A stretch of DNA of 64,000 nucleotides from Roseinatronobacter sp052379845 (GCA_052379845.1 JBQTCF010000008.1); one strand, 5' to 3'; positions 44,031 to 52,903 are shown, counted from the stretch's first letter. The notes: generated from the letters alone by a model not told the origin. A program made the numbers and translations.

Positions 44031-44316
44031 TACTGCCAGTCATAACATATTATGTCACAAAATCGCATTATTCATATGAATATTGTTATATATGATGTGA
44101 AATAGCCATCAGACAGGTGGAAAAGTGGCATGAAGCGCGACGAACGCAGGCAAGCAATCATGGATCTTTTGTTGCGCAATGGCGTGGGTATTTGCGTAAG
44201 GGTGGCCCCCTGCCCTGCCCCGCCCGACAAGACGTGACCAAATGCGCACGCACCTACGGCAAATTACATTTTCCCGCGATGCCAACCCAGAACTGTTATC
44301 ATGGCGCGGGCATGGG
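44031..44316. other. AT-rich region and remnant-bearing gap
   Basis: Bases 44036-44105 are strikingly AT-rich for this window (CATATGAATATTGTTATATATGATG-like sequence), as if a promoter region remained from a transferred or lost gene. The DeoR-like remnant follows directly. From 44238 to 44316 nothing is recognisable. Confidence 0.5.
44130..44237 (+). pseudogene. 5' remnant of a DeoR-family regulator gene
   Basis: The ATG at 44130, with AGGTGG upstream, reads MKRDERRQAIMDLLLRNGV, which closely resembles the first helix of DeoR-type sugar regulators. After that the frame loses similarity (GICVRVAPCP) and stops at residue 35. The remaining DeoR protein (about 220 residues) is absent. I infer a gene truncated by deletion; a short unrelated peptide is the alternative. 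Confidence 0.45.
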
Positions 44317-44781
44317 CTATTTGTTTGTCTGTTCGCGCGCGGCGCGGTGCAGCGTTTTATCAAGTGCATCCAGAAAACGTGACCTGTCAGCTTTGGTAAA
44401 GCCACGCCCCCTGCCCGGCAGGAATGGATCAGCGGCGCGCAGGTCTGACATAAGGTCGCGCGTGGCAAGGATATTTCCAATATTCGCTGTGCTTATAATG
44501 TCGCCATTATGTTTAACGACCAGTGCCCCCGCCGCAATGCATTTTGCCGCCAAGGGAATATCGACAGTCACAACAACATCCCCAGTTTTGGCATGTTCCG
44601 CGATCCATTTATCAGCTTCGTCCGGGCCATGATCCACAATGATTGTGTCAATGAACGGATTGTCTGACGGGCGAATGCCCCCGTTCGAGACGATCTTTAT
44701 GTGCACTTTGTGGCGCGTTCCCACGCGCGCAACCTCGTCCTTGACCGGGCATGCATCGGCATCAACATAGATCGTCATCAA
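44317..44781 (-). CDS. YaiI/YqxD (DUF188) family protein
   Basis: A 154-residue PIN-like protein of the UPF0178 family, with YVDADACPVKDEVARVG at the N-terminus, IIVDHGPDEADKWIAEHA near residue 48, and VVTVDIPLAAKCIAAGALV near residue 70. The conserved Asp residues suggest a nuclease fold, but no activity is established. A possible initiator Met lies one codon later. Confidence 0.92.
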   Translation of the reverse strand: MMTIYVDADACPVKDEVARVGTRHKVHIKIVSNGGIRPSDNPFIDTIIVDHGPDEADKWIAEHAKTGDVVVTVDIPLAAKCIAAGALVVKHNGDIISTANIGNILATRDLMSDLRAADPFLPGRGRGFTKADRSRFLDALDKTLHRAAREQTNK

Positions 44782-44853
44782 ATCAGCCTTTTGATGGTGG
44801 TGCGACTGGTTGTTTGCAGCATTTCAACATGCATTGGCAACCTTGTCCTTCCG

Positions 44854-44871
44854 TTTTGTCCGCGGACAAAA
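44854..44871. promoter_or_regulatory. Candidate parS/centromere palindrome downstream of repC
   Basis: A perfect 18-bp palindrome, TTTTGTCCGCGGACAAAA, 10 bp beyond the repC stop. The 14-bp core TTGTCCGCGGACAA recurs inside the start of repC. Perfect palindromes close to repABC genes are typical RepB-binding partition sites. Confidence 0.8.
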
Positions 44872-44881
44872 TGTGCCAGCG

Positions 44882-45976
44882 CTATAATTCAGCCAAATTT
44901 TGCTGGCGCAATCGATATATCAGGCGCATTGGATCAAAATCCCCGCTTTTGTTGCCATGCGTAATTGCCCTGAAATAGGCCCCAACCTTGCCAATTCTGG
45001 TTTGCATTTGCATAAGTGCCATAACTGTGATTGCCGTTGGAACAGCGCCAAGGTGCCTTTCTGCTTGCGCATAATTTCCGGAATCTATGCCCAGCATTGG
45101 CGCCATGGTTCTAGAATGGGCAATCAGGTCGTGGAATGTGCGTATCTTATTCAATGCAAACTGCGCGGCTTCGGTGCAGGTAGCCATTACTTCGGTTACA
45201 GAAAGGGTGCGCGCACTTTCTGTGGTGCTGATAGGGGCAGGTAGTGCATTTGGTATTTTATCAATATGTTCTTTAATTGCTTTATGATGGTGTCGGACAT
45301 TTTGGCCGTCATTGCCGGACGTTTTTGGTGTATCGGCCAGGACTTGGTCCTGTGGCAAAATGTCTGAACGTGTTGACTCCGTAAGTGAGTGTAGCAGGCT
45401 TTCGACCTGTGCAAGTGTCAGGTTGCGCCGCAGGTTGCGCAAAATGTCCTGCGCATGCGTGTTGTCCGGTGATGTGCGCAGGGCTTCATTTGCAGCTGCG
45501 CGCAGCTTCATGCGCAGGTAATCCAGCTGTTCGCGCTGCTGCATCGCTTTCGCGGCAATTGCGGCGATTTCCTGAAATCTGTCAAACAGCAATGACAGGT
45601 CAAAGCCGAACATCAGGGCCTTTCCTTCATGCGTGTCACGTTTCGTAAAGCGCTTCTTGTTTGGACTGTCGCAGCGCGCAAGAAGTCCTGCCTCTTGCAA
45701 TATGGCGACATGCCGGCGGATTGTCCGGTCCGATATACCGTTGCGCCGGAAGGCAAGCGTCGCATTCGAGGCAAAGACTGTGTTGTGCGACCGTTTCGGC
45801 GGCAAGCATGACAGCATCGCGTCCAATGTGGCGATAACGGGCGCTTTCAACCCCAACAAGGGCGCTGCGGTGCGAAGTGTGTTCATGATGATATGCCGTT
45901 CTGGAACAATATTGTCCGCGGACAATACTTCTTGTTCCCGCGTCCCAAAGGGGGCGGATGCGTGTTTGAATGCCAT
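44882..45976 (-). CDS. repC: RepC, replication initiator of a repABC replicon
   Basis: A 364-residue RepC. The N-terminal winged-helix region includes PLLGLKAPVIATLDAMLSCL near residue 38, FASNATLAFRRNGISDRTIR near residue 67, and AGLLARCDSPNKKRFTKRD near residue 95, followed by FGFDLSLLF. A coiled, charged middle and a C-terminal domain ending MRLIYRLRQQNLAEL follow. RepC starts replication at an origin usually located inside its own gene. A start at an internal ATG (45886) is possible, but family proteins carry an N-terminal stretch like the one present. Confidence 0.93.
   Translation of the reverse strand: MAFKHASAPFGTREQEVLSADNIVPERHIIMNTLRTAAPLLGLKAPVIATLDAMLSCLPPKRSHNTVFASNATLAFRRNGISDRTIRRHVAILQEAGLLARCDSPNKKRFTKRDTHEGKALMFGFDLSLLFDRFQEIAAIAAKAMQQREQLDYLRMKLRAAANEALRTSPDNTHAQDILRNLRRNLTLAQVESLLHSLTESTRSDILPQDQVLADTPKTSGNDGQNVRHHHKAIKEHIDKIPNALPAPISTTESARTLSVTEVMATCTEAAQFALNKIRTFHDLIAHSRTMAPMLGIDSGNYAQAERHLGAVPTAITVMALMQMQTRIGKVGAYFRAITHGNKSGDFDPMRLIYRLRQQNLAEL
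45910..45927. promoter_or_regulatory. Candidate parS/centromere palindrome inside the repC 5' end
   Basis: A perfect 18-bp palindrome, TATTGTCCGCGGACAATA, in the codons for residues 17-22 of RepC. It shares TTGTCCGCGGACAA with the palindrome beyond the repC stop. Having two copies bracketing repC favours partition sites rather than a chance palindrome. Confidence 0.75.
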
Positions 45977-46206
45977 GTTTTTTCACGACAACCGGATGGG
46001 AAAACGCCTGTTCCCAGAAAATATCATGGAAAAGGCCACAAATCATCGTTCAACCAAACGGGTTGTTGTTGACTAGCGCGAAGAAGCTGTTAAATCTGAA
46101 GGTGCAAAGAACAGATTGGGCTCTCCGGGGGTGACCTTGGGGGGCTCTTTCCTTTTTGGGTTGTTGGTCGTGCTCCTTTGTTGCGTTGCGATGGGGGGGT
46201 GTTTGC
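45977..46206 (+). ncRNA. Expected antisense ctRNA (incompatibility) region between repB and repC
   Basis: In repABC replicons the repB-repC gap encodes a small antisense RNA that limits RepC. Here the 230-bp gap has a plus-strand promoter-like pair, TTGACT at 46069 and TTAAAT at 46090, pointing toward repB as that RNA should. Hairpins TGGGAA/TTCCCA (45997-46016) and CAACC/GGTTG (46051-46065) lie on the repC side. I could not identify a convincing terminator, so the RNA's boundaries are unknown. Confidence 0.5.
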
Positions 46207-47169
46207 TTAGCCCGACGGGCGCCCTGACTTCCACGCAGAATAAAGGCGCGTCAGTTCAGTTTCTGCGTTGTCGTGCAGCCATTGGGCGAATTCTGGCAAA
46301 TCAGACTTTGACAGCCGCAGCGTTACCGCGCGCGGCGTGTCCTTCACCTCGGCCAGTGGGGTGCCGTCAGGCAATTTGACCGATAGGGCAGGGGGGGGCG
46401 CTGCGGCTGATTTCCCCTTGCGCGACGCGGCATCACTGACGCGCGCAAAGCGATCATCCGAATTCAAAACACTGTCCAGTGGCAGCGCCGCGACCAGTTC
46501 CACCAAGTCTATTTTGGCGTCCCGAACCCTGTCGGCCAGATCTTCCCAACGCCGCCGCCCCACGCCATGCGCCGACCCAATTGCCTTTATCACAGGTTCA
46601 GGGATAGCGCGCGCAACCTTGGCCATGCGCGACAGCATCGGTTTGTCGATTGCAAGCGCGTCCAGAATGACGGGTTGTTCATAGCCATTGGCCAATAGCT
46701 CGGTCGCAAACAGCGCTTTTTCAATAAAGCTTGGGTCAAGGCGCTGGGAATTTTCCTGACCTTGGGCAAGGATCGCTTCCTCATCTGACAGGCTGCGCAC
46801 CAGCGCTTTGGCTGGAATACCCAGTGTTTGCAACGCCCGAAGCCTGCGGCGGCCATACACAATCTGGTAATGGCCGGGCTTGTCCGCAATAGGCCGCACC
46901 ATAATTGGCACTTGCTGGCCATGGTGGCGTATGCTTTCGGCCAGCGCGGCCACGTCTGCATCGCTGAAGTTAAGCCTGTCTTTTGGGCCTGCTTCCTCAA
47001 TAACGTCAACCGCAAGATCCCTTACCGCGTTACTGGACAGGTCCTTGAGGGTGGATCTGACACCGCTCATTGCGCCCGTATTGGGGAAACGCGGTTTTGG
47101 GTCCTTGCTGGTGGCATCTGCCTTGGTATCCGGCGGGGCAGGGGGCTGAAACAGGTTTCTACGAGCCAT
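46207..47169 (-). CDS. repB: RepB, ParB-type partition protein of the repABC replicon
   Basis: A 320-residue ParB/Spo0J-family protein. A ParB nuclease-like region includes IRHHGQQVPIMVRPIADKPGH and YGRRRLRALQTLG near residue 110, followed by the conserved ENSQRLDPSFIEKALFA. An HTH follows around LDALAIDKPMLSRMAKVARA. It should bind the palindromes flanking repC and drive plasmid segregation with RepA. Its start adjoins the repA stop. Confidence 0.94.
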   Translation of the reverse strand: MARRNLFQPPAPPDTKADATSKDPKPRFPNTGAMSGVRSTLKDLSSNAVRDLAVDVIEEAGPKDRLNFSDADVAALAESIRHHGQQVPIMVRPIADKPGHYQIVYGRRRLRALQTLGIPAKALVRSLSDEEAILAQGQENSQRLDPSFIEKALFATELLANGYEQPVILDALAIDKPMLSRMAKVARAIPEPVIKAIGSAHGVGRRRWEDLADRVRDAKIDLVELVAALPLDSVLNSDDRFARVSDAASRKGKSAAAPPPALSVKLPDGTPLAEVKDTPRAVTLRLSKSDLPEFAQWLHDNAETELTRLYSAWKSGRPSG

Positions 47170-48371
47170 CAGTCACCCTCTCTGCCCCAAGCGGATTGTA
47201 TAGTCTTTTCAAACTCATCTGCGACGCCGTTTACGCTTTCAAGAATGCGGTCAAGGGTCTTTTTGACAACCTGTCCGGGGTCCAGTTCGTAAATTGTTTG
47301 TTGCGTCATGCCCGCATCTGAAATGGCAGTTGATTTCAGCATGGGGGTATTGAGGACCTGATCAAGCAGGATCGACCGCAGGAAACCCGCCATCTGGGAT
47401 TGGGGAACGTCTGTGGGTTCATACCGCGCAATCAGGAATTTCAGAAATGACCAGTCGATAGGGCCTGTCGCATCTTCCAGCGTTTGAACGGTTTCCCCTG
47501 CCATTTCAAGGAATTGCGCCATGGACGCAACGTCAAGCATACTGGGAACAACAGTAATCAAAAGCCCCGTTGACGCAAGCAAGGCGGTCATTGTGGTGAA
47601 CCCCAACTGGGGCGGGCAATCAATGATCACCAGATCGTAGTTTTGTTCCACTTCGTCCAGCGCGATGGCCAGCCGCTGCGTGAAGGGGGGGTCAATCTTG
47701 TGTTGCAGGGCATAGGCCGTTTCGGTTTCATACTCCGACAACAACAGCCCGGCCGGTGCCAGGTCCAGATTATGGAAATAGGTTTTGCGAATAACCTGAC
47801 TAAGGGGGACAGGTTCTTGATATTTCAGCGCGTCATAGATTGTCCCGCCTTCGGAAAATTCAATTTCGGGCCGGTAGCCGAACATGGTTGTCAAGCTGGC
47901 CTGCGGGTCCATATCCACTGCCAGCACACGATAGCCGCGCAATGCATAGCGCTGCGCCAGATGGATGGCCGAGGTTGTCTTGCTGGACCCGCCTTTGAAA
48001 TTCACGATTGAAATGACCTGAAGCGCATCGCCCGCGCGGCGGCCCGGCAAATAGGTTTCGCCGTTCCGGCCAGTGCGCGCCATCACATGGCGGATTTGGT
48101 CAATGTCTTCAGCGGAATACAGCCGCCTGCCACGGGAATCTGTTTCAACATCTGGAAAGTCACCTTCCTGATGGCGGGTGCGCAGGTTGGACATGCTGAT
48201 GCCCGTCAGTTCCGACACTTCCGCAGGGTGAAACTTGCGCAGCGTTTTTCTGCTTTCGGGTTGAAAGCTGTTGCGCATATGAGTGTTCAAGGCTTCCGAC
48301 AAGCGCGCCGCATTCGCCGCAATGGATGCCGCGATGGAGTCTGGATGTGTCGTGTCCAACGTCGAATTCAT
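47169..48371 (-). CDS. repA: RepA, ParA-type partition ATPase of the repABC replicon
   Basis: A 400-residue ParA-like ATPase. An N-terminal HTH/MerR-like segment (FHPAEVSELTGISMSNLRTR) precedes the deviant Walker A motif FKGGSSKTTSAIHLAQRYA near residue 125. LAVDMDPQASLTTMFGYRP and YDLVIIDCPPQLGFTTM complete the ATPase core. It positions replicon copies together with RepB and represses the repABC operon. First gene of the operon. Confidence 0.95.
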   Translation of the reverse strand: MNSTLDTTHPDSIAASIAANAARLSEALNTHMRNSFQPESRKTLRKFHPAEVSELTGISMSNLRTRHQEGDFPDVETDSRGRRLYSAEDIDQIRHVMARTGRNGETYLPGRRAGDALQVISIVNFKGGSSKTTSAIHLAQRYALRGYRVLAVDMDPQASLTTMFGYRPEIEFSEGGTIYDALKYQEPVPLSQVIRKTYFHNLDLAPAGLLLSEYETETAYALQHKIDPPFTQRLAIALDEVEQNYDLVIIDCPPQLGFTTMTALLASTGLLITVVPSMLDVASMAQFLEMAGETVQTLEDATGPIDWSFLKFLIARYEPTDVPQSQMAGFLRSILLDQVLNTPMLKSTAISDAGMTQQTIYELDPGQVVKKTLDRILESVNGVADEFEKTIQSAWGREGD

Positions 48372-48838
48372 GCTGCCCTCATGACCTCTTGGCGGGTCGT
48401 TTGTGTTTCGTCGCTAAATCGCGCGATTTTCGCGTCACTGCGACAACAGAACTCATGACACGCAATTGCCCGTCAGACAACAGTTTTTTCACAAATGGTT
48501 GCCCTGCGCCCGTGTTGCGTATGTGCTGCAACCTGATGATATTTGCTTAACATACTGAAAACAATAAGAACGGCCTGTTTCCGGTGCGCGTGGTATCCAG
48601 GATATGGCGCAATATCGCGTTTTGCGCAAATGCGGGAACCGACATTGCGCATAAAAAAGCGCGACTCCAACGGGTTACATTGAGTTGTGCAAGTGCCAAT
48701 GCACGCGGGTACACCCGGGCCCTGTTGCATAACGTCAAAGCTGCAATATGGGGTGTCGATTCGACTTTTGCGACATTGCTGCGTGAAACAGGCCGAAATC
48801 GGCAATATTTCTTGCGTATCGGGTGGGGCAGGGGGGCG
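48372..48838. other. repA upstream region
   Basis: A 467-bp gap with no supported gene. It should contain the repABC promoter and RepA operator, but I see no unambiguous operator palindrome. Bases 48717-48733 (GGGCCCTGTTGCATAAC) resemble the end of an IS5-type insertion sequence, without a transposase or a matching partner end nearby. Confidence 0.45.
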
Positions 48839-49930
48839 TTATGCCGCTGGGCTGTGCTGTGGCGCGATGCGTTGCCCGTTTTCGCCATGGAAGTAATGCA
48901 AATTGGCCGGATCATAGGAAAGAAAGATGGCTTCGCCACGTTGCAAGGGAATGTCGGGTGCCAGCCGGGCACAGATTTCGTGTCCCGCAAAGTGGCAAAT
49001 GGCCATTGTATCTGATCCCAGTGGTTCAAAAACGTCGACCACCGGCTTGATTTTGCTGGTTTCTTCGGCGGTCCAGATCAAATGTTCAGGGCGGAGTCCC
49101 ACATCAATTTTGGCGCCGTCGGGTGCCTCAACATCGCCAATCGCCAGAAGCGCGTCCCCTACGCGCAGACGGGCCGCGCCGCCGGACCGTTCAAGTATAC
49201 CTGACAGAATGTTCATTTTTGGTGACCCGATGAATTCGCCCACGAAGCGGCAGTTCGGGTGGCTATACAACGCCATTGGCGGACCTTCTTGCACGATGTG
49301 GCCACCGCGCAAAACCACAACGCGGTCTGCAAGGGTCATCGCTTCGGTCTGGTCATGTGTGACATAGACGGTGGTTGTGCCCAGCATGGCGTGCAACCGC
49401 TTGATCTGCGTGCGCATTTCGACCCGCAGCTTGGCATCAAGGTTACTTAGGGGTTCATCGAACAAAAACACCGATGGTTCGCGCACGATGGCGCGGCCCA
49501 TGGCGACACGCTGTCGCTGCCCGCCCGACAACTGGCCGGGTTTGCGGTCAAGGTAATCGCCAATTTGCAAAATGCGCGCGGCCTCTTCAACCTTGGGCGC
49601 AATATCGGCCGCTTTCCAGCCCCGCATTTTCAGCCCGAAGCCGATATTCTCGCGGATGGTCATATGCGGGTATAGGGCGTAATCCTGAAACACCATCGCC
49701 ACATCGCGCCCCCGTGGTTCCACTTCATTGACCACGCGGCCCCCGATGCACAGCGTGCCGCCGGAAATTTCCTCCAGCCCCGCGATCATGCGCAACATGG
49801 TGGATTTGCCACATCCCGAAGGGCCGACAAAGGCGACAAATTCGCCGTCATTTACAGCAAGGTCCACGCCATGGATTGCACGAACCCCACCATAATTTTT
49901 CACAATTTTACGAAGGCTGATGTCGGCCAT
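48839..49930 (-). CDS. Sugar ABC transporter ATPase (UgpC/MalK type)
   Basis: A 363-residue nucleotide-binding subunit with Walker A GPSGCGKST near residue 37, signature LSGGQRQRVAMGRA near residue 133, Walker B VFLFDEPLSNLDAKLR near residue 152, and a C-terminal TOBE domain (IDVGLRPEHL). It energises import by the sugar permeases at 52.98-54.73 kb, although it lies on the opposite strand across the gntR gene. The ATG at 49930 fixes the N-terminus MADISLRKIVKNYG. Confidence 0.93.
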   Translation of the reverse strand: MADISLRKIVKNYGGVRAIHGVDLAVNDGEFVAFVGPSGCGKSTMLRMIAGLEEISGGTLCIGGRVVNEVEPRGRDVAMVFQDYALYPHMTIRENIGFGLKMRGWKAADIAPKVEEAARILQIGDYLDRKPGQLSGGQRQRVAMGRAIVREPSVFLFDEPLSNLDAKLRVEMRTQIKRLHAMLGTTTVYVTHDQTEAMTLADRVVVLRGGHIVQEGPPMALYSHPNCRFVGEFIGSPKMNILSGILERSGGAARLRVGDALLAIGDVEAPDGAKIDVGLRPEHLIWTAEETSKIKPVVDVFEPLGSDTMAICHFAGHEICARLAPDIPLQRGEAIFLSYDPANLHYFHGENGQRIAPQHSPAA

Positions 49931-49970
49931 GCTGCGTCTCCTGTGCGATCCCGGCAAAAAGGGGCTTGCA

Positions 49971-50005
49971 TTATTGATAATCTGATGATTATCGTTATTG
50001 ATAAT
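49971..50005. promoter_or_regulatory. Candidate GntR operator in the ABC-ATPase/gntR divergent region
   Basis: TTATTGATAAT occurs at 49971-49981 and again at 49995-50005. Between and overlapping them is an inverted repeat GATAATC-N4-GATTATC (49976-49993). This AT-rich symmetrical block, between the transporter ATPase gene and the regulator gene, is the likely binding site of the adjacent GntR protein. Confidence 0.65.
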
Positions 50006-50053
50006 ACAAGGCAAGCCCGAAAGCAGACCCACGCAAAAAGGAGCGGCGCAGAC

Positions 50054-50752
50054 ATGGCCGTTGAAAGTTTCAGCATACCAACGGTGACGGACCTTGTGGC
50101 GCGCCAGTCCAGCCGACGCAGCCATGCCGTGTTTGTCGCCCTTCAGAAGGAAATCGTGCTGGGCGTGCTGCCACCGGAACAGGCGCTGACGGAACTGGAC
50201 CTTGCGCAACGCTTTCAGTGCAGTCAGGGCACAGTGCGCGAAGCGCTGATGCAGTTGAATGAAGAAGGGCTGGTCAAGCGGCTGCCCAACAGGGGAACAC
50301 ATGTGGCCCCTTGCCACGCCGACGATGCGCGCGCCCTTCTGGGTGTGCGTCGTGCGGTGGAATGCGACCATCTGGACCGCGTGGTTGCCCGTGCCGATGA
50401 CCGTTTGCGCGTCGATCTGGGTGATTTCCTGAACGCCATGCGCAATGCCGCGCGCGACGGTGATGAATACCTGTTGTCCGTCTATGACCGGGCTTTTCAT
50501 GCGCGTCTGTTTGACACGGCTGATCTGCCACTGGTCGCGCCTATCCTGACACGCTGCCTGATCCACAACCACAGGTTCAAAATCCTGAACTCGCGCCCCA
50601 ATCGCGCGTTGGAAGAAACGGCTGAACGGCATGTTCCCATCCTTGCGGCGCTGGATGCGCGCGATGTGGCGCAACTGCGCAATGTGCTGGCCCATCATAT
50701 TGCCACAATTGTGGATTTTGGCCCCGACCTGACGGGCGCGGCCCCGCAATGA
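50054..50752 (+). CDS. GntR/FadR-type regulator of the sugar ABC operon
   Basis: A 232-residue regulator with an N-terminal winged HTH (ALTELDLAQRFQCSQGTVREALMQL-type helices near residues 43-70) and a helical FCD effector domain, including a metal-binding-like DRAFHARLFDTADLPLV near residue 140. It starts the right-facing sugar-use operon and probably controls it and the divergent ATPase gene. It overlaps the hydrolase gene by 4 bp. Confidence 0.9.
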   Translation: MAVESFSIPTVTDLVARQSSRRSHAVFVALQKEIVLGVLPPEQALTELDLAQRFQCSQGTVREALMQLNEEGLVKRLPNRGTHVAPCHADDARALLGVRRAVECDHLDRVVARADDRLRVDLGDFLNAMRNAARDGDEYLLSVYDRAFHARLFDTADLPLVAPILTRCLIHNHRFKILNSRPNRALEETAERHVPILAALDARDVAQLRNVLAHHIATIVDFGPDLTGAAPQ

Positions 50753-51660
50753 ACGCCTTGTCCGACACCATGCGCGCAGTGCTGGCCCGGCTGGCCCAGG
50801 ACGATGCCGGTCTGGTTGACCCCACCACACTGGACCCGCAGCAGGGCCGGACGCTGGCCGCGCTGGCCAATCTGCGCTGGAATGACGATCTGCCCGCGAT
50901 GGCCGATGCCCGCACCGTGATGGTTGCGGACAGTATGCCCGCGCGCTGGGTGGTGCCGCATAATGACACAGGGCGCGATGCGATTTTGCATGCGCATGGT
51001 GGGGGCTGGGCGTTTTGTTCGCCCGCAACGCATGAAGGGGCGGCGCGGCGGCTGGCGCTGGCTTGCGGCTGTCCGGTGCTGACGTTTGACTACCGCAAAG
51101 CGCCCGAACACCCGTTTCCGGCGGGGTTGGATGACGTGATCGATGCGTGGTATGCCCGTGATCCCGCGCGCCGCTGGTCCATGGCAGGCGACAGTGCGGG
51201 GGCCAATCTGGCGCTATGTGCCATGTTGCGATTGCTTGCAGAAGGGGCTGATCTGCCTGCGCAGGCGTTGTTGTTTTATGGTGTGTATGGCGCAGATTTC
51301 ACAACCCCGTCTTACACCGCCAATGCCGAAGGGCCGGGGCTGACGCGTGCAAAAATGCGCCGCTATTGGGATTGGTATGCGCCCCATGAACTGCGCGCCA
51401 ATGCCCAGATTGTGCCGGTCCTGGCCGAGGATGCGGCGCTTGCAGCGCTGCCGCCGCTATACCTGAACGCCGCCGCCTGCGACCCGCTGCTTTCGGACAG
51501 TGAAAACCTTGTGGCGCGGTTGCGTGCCCTTGGGCGCGATGACCCGTTCGACCGGGTGGACGGGGTGGTGCACGGGTTCATGCAGATGGGCCTTGCCCTG
51601 CCAGAGGCGCGCGAGGCGTTCGCGCGGGCAGGCAAGGTTTTTCGTGGGAGGAGCGCCTGA
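50749..51660 (+). CDS. Alpha/beta hydrolase (hormone-sensitive-lipase-like)
   Basis: A 303-residue hydrolase with the HGGGW oxyanion motif near residue 83, the nucleophile motif GDSAGAN near residue 147, and the catalytic Asp/His regions AACDPLLSD and VVHGFMQM. It probably cleaves an ester, for example a deacylation step on the imported compound. Its place between gntR and the solute-binding protein gene ties it to the transport system. Confidence 0.87.
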   Translation: MNALSDTMRAVLARLAQDDAGLVDPTTLDPQQGRTLAALANLRWNDDLPAMADARTVMVADSMPARWVVPHNDTGRDAILHAHGGGWAFCSPATHEGAARRLALACGCPVLTFDYRKAPEHPFPAGLDDVIDAWYARDPARRWSMAGDSAGANLALCAMLRLLAEGADLPAQALLFYGVYGADFTTPSYTANAEGPGLTRAKMRRYWDWYAPHELRANAQIVPVLAEDAALAALPPLYLNAAACDPLLSDSENLVARLRALGRDDPFDRVDGVVHGFMQMGLALPEAREAFARAGKVFRGRSA

Positions 51661-51688
51661 CAAGGGCGACAACAAGGGAGGAAAGACA

Positions 51689-52903
51689 ATGACTTTCAAG
51701 AAAACACTGGGGTTCGCCTCGGTTCTGGCCCTGACGGCAGGGTTGGCCCATGCCGACAGCACAGTGCGGTTCTGGTATCATTTCGACAATGCCGACAATC
51801 CAATGGATGATCTGGTTGCCGCCTTCGAAGCTGAAAATCCCGGCATCAAGGTTGAGGCCGAGAATATTCCCTGGAACAGCTATTATGACCAGCTTTATAC
51901 CGCCATCATTGGCGGGAATGCGCCTGATGCGGCCATGGTCAAGATGTTCGCCCAGCCCCGTCTGGTGGAAATGGGCGCGCTGGAACCCATTGGCGCGTGG
52001 ATCGACGCATGGGACGGCAAGGACGGGCTGCAGGATAATTTGCTGGAACTGACGCGCGCAGCGGACGGGCAGGCCTATTATCTGCCGGTCCAGTATGTGG
52101 TGCTGTATCTGTATTACCGCCCCGACATGTTCGAGGAACTGGGCTTGTCCGTGCCCCAAACCTGTGACGAATTCCGCGATGCGGCGCGCGCGCTGACCCG
52201 TGACACCAACGGTGACGGCCAGATCGATGTTTACGGCTTCGGGTTCCGTGGCGCTGGTGGCGGGCATGACCACTGGGGCAGTTTCACCCTTGGCCGCGAC
52301 GGCGTAAGCCTGACCGAAGGGTTGACTTCGGACGCGGGCATTGCGGGCACGCAATTTGTGGCGGACCTGTTCCGCGAAGACGGGGTATTCCCGCCTTCAA
52401 CCCCGAATGACGGGTTTCAGGAAATCATCGGCACGTTCAAGGCCGGGCGCACGGCAATGACCATTCACCACATAGGGTCGGCCAATGGCATGGTCGAGGC
52501 ATTGGGCGACAACGTTTCAGCCACAGTTGTGCCGGAATGCGGCGGCGGGCGCTGGACAGCGTTCGGCGATGAAAGCACCGCCATTCTGTCCAGCGCCGAA
52601 GATAAGGACGCGGCGTGGAAATGGATTTCCTTCCTGTCATCTGCGGGCAACAATGCCCTGTTCAACGAAGCGACGGGGCAATTGCCGGTGGTCAAGGCCG
52701 ATACAGAAACCTGGTCCCTGCACCCGCAGCGTTTTGTTCAGGCCACGGTTGAGTCACTGCCCTTCGCCGAATTGCTGCCAAACGTGCCCGAAACGTCCGA
52801 TTTCGTGAACACGGTCTGGGCCACAGCCATGCAGCGGGTCTTGATTGGCGATATTAGCGCCGAGCAGATGAACAAACAGATTTCCGACCTGTTTTCAAAC
52901 TGA
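51689..52903 (+). CDS. Sugar ABC transporter solute-binding protein
   Basis: A 404-residue precursor with a Sec signal peptide (LGFASVLALTAGLAHA) and a type-1 carbohydrate-binding-protein fold, with STVRFWYHFDNADNPMDDLV near the mature start and NAPDAAMVKMFAQPRLVEMG near residue 80. It captures the sugar in the periplasm. A strong GGGAGGAAAG ribosome site precedes the ATG. Confidence 0.92.
   Translation: MTFKKTLGFASVLALTAGLAHADSTVRFWYHFDNADNPMDDLVAAFEAENPGIKVEAENIPWNSYYDQLYTAIIGGNAPDAAMVKMFAQPRLVEMGALEPIGAWIDAWDGKDGLQDNLLELTRAADGQAYYLPVQYVVLYLYYRPDMFEELGLSVPQTCDEFRDAARALTRDTNGDGQIDVYGFGFRGAGGGHDHWGSFTLGRDGVSLTEGLTSDAGIAGTQFVADLFREDGVFPPSTPNDGFQEIIGTFKAGRTAMTIHHIGSANGMVEALGDNVSATVVPECGGGRWTAFGDESTAILSSAEDKDAAWKWISFLSSAGNNALFNEATGQLPVVKADTETWSLHPQRFVQATVESLPFAELLPNVPETSDFVNTVWATAMQRVLIGDISAEQMNKQISDLFSN

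Noticed and set aside
46116..46379. An 87-residue plus-strand frame across the repB 3' end
   Set aside because: It lies mostly antisense to repB and has no similarity; the gap is better explained by the antisense control region of repABC.
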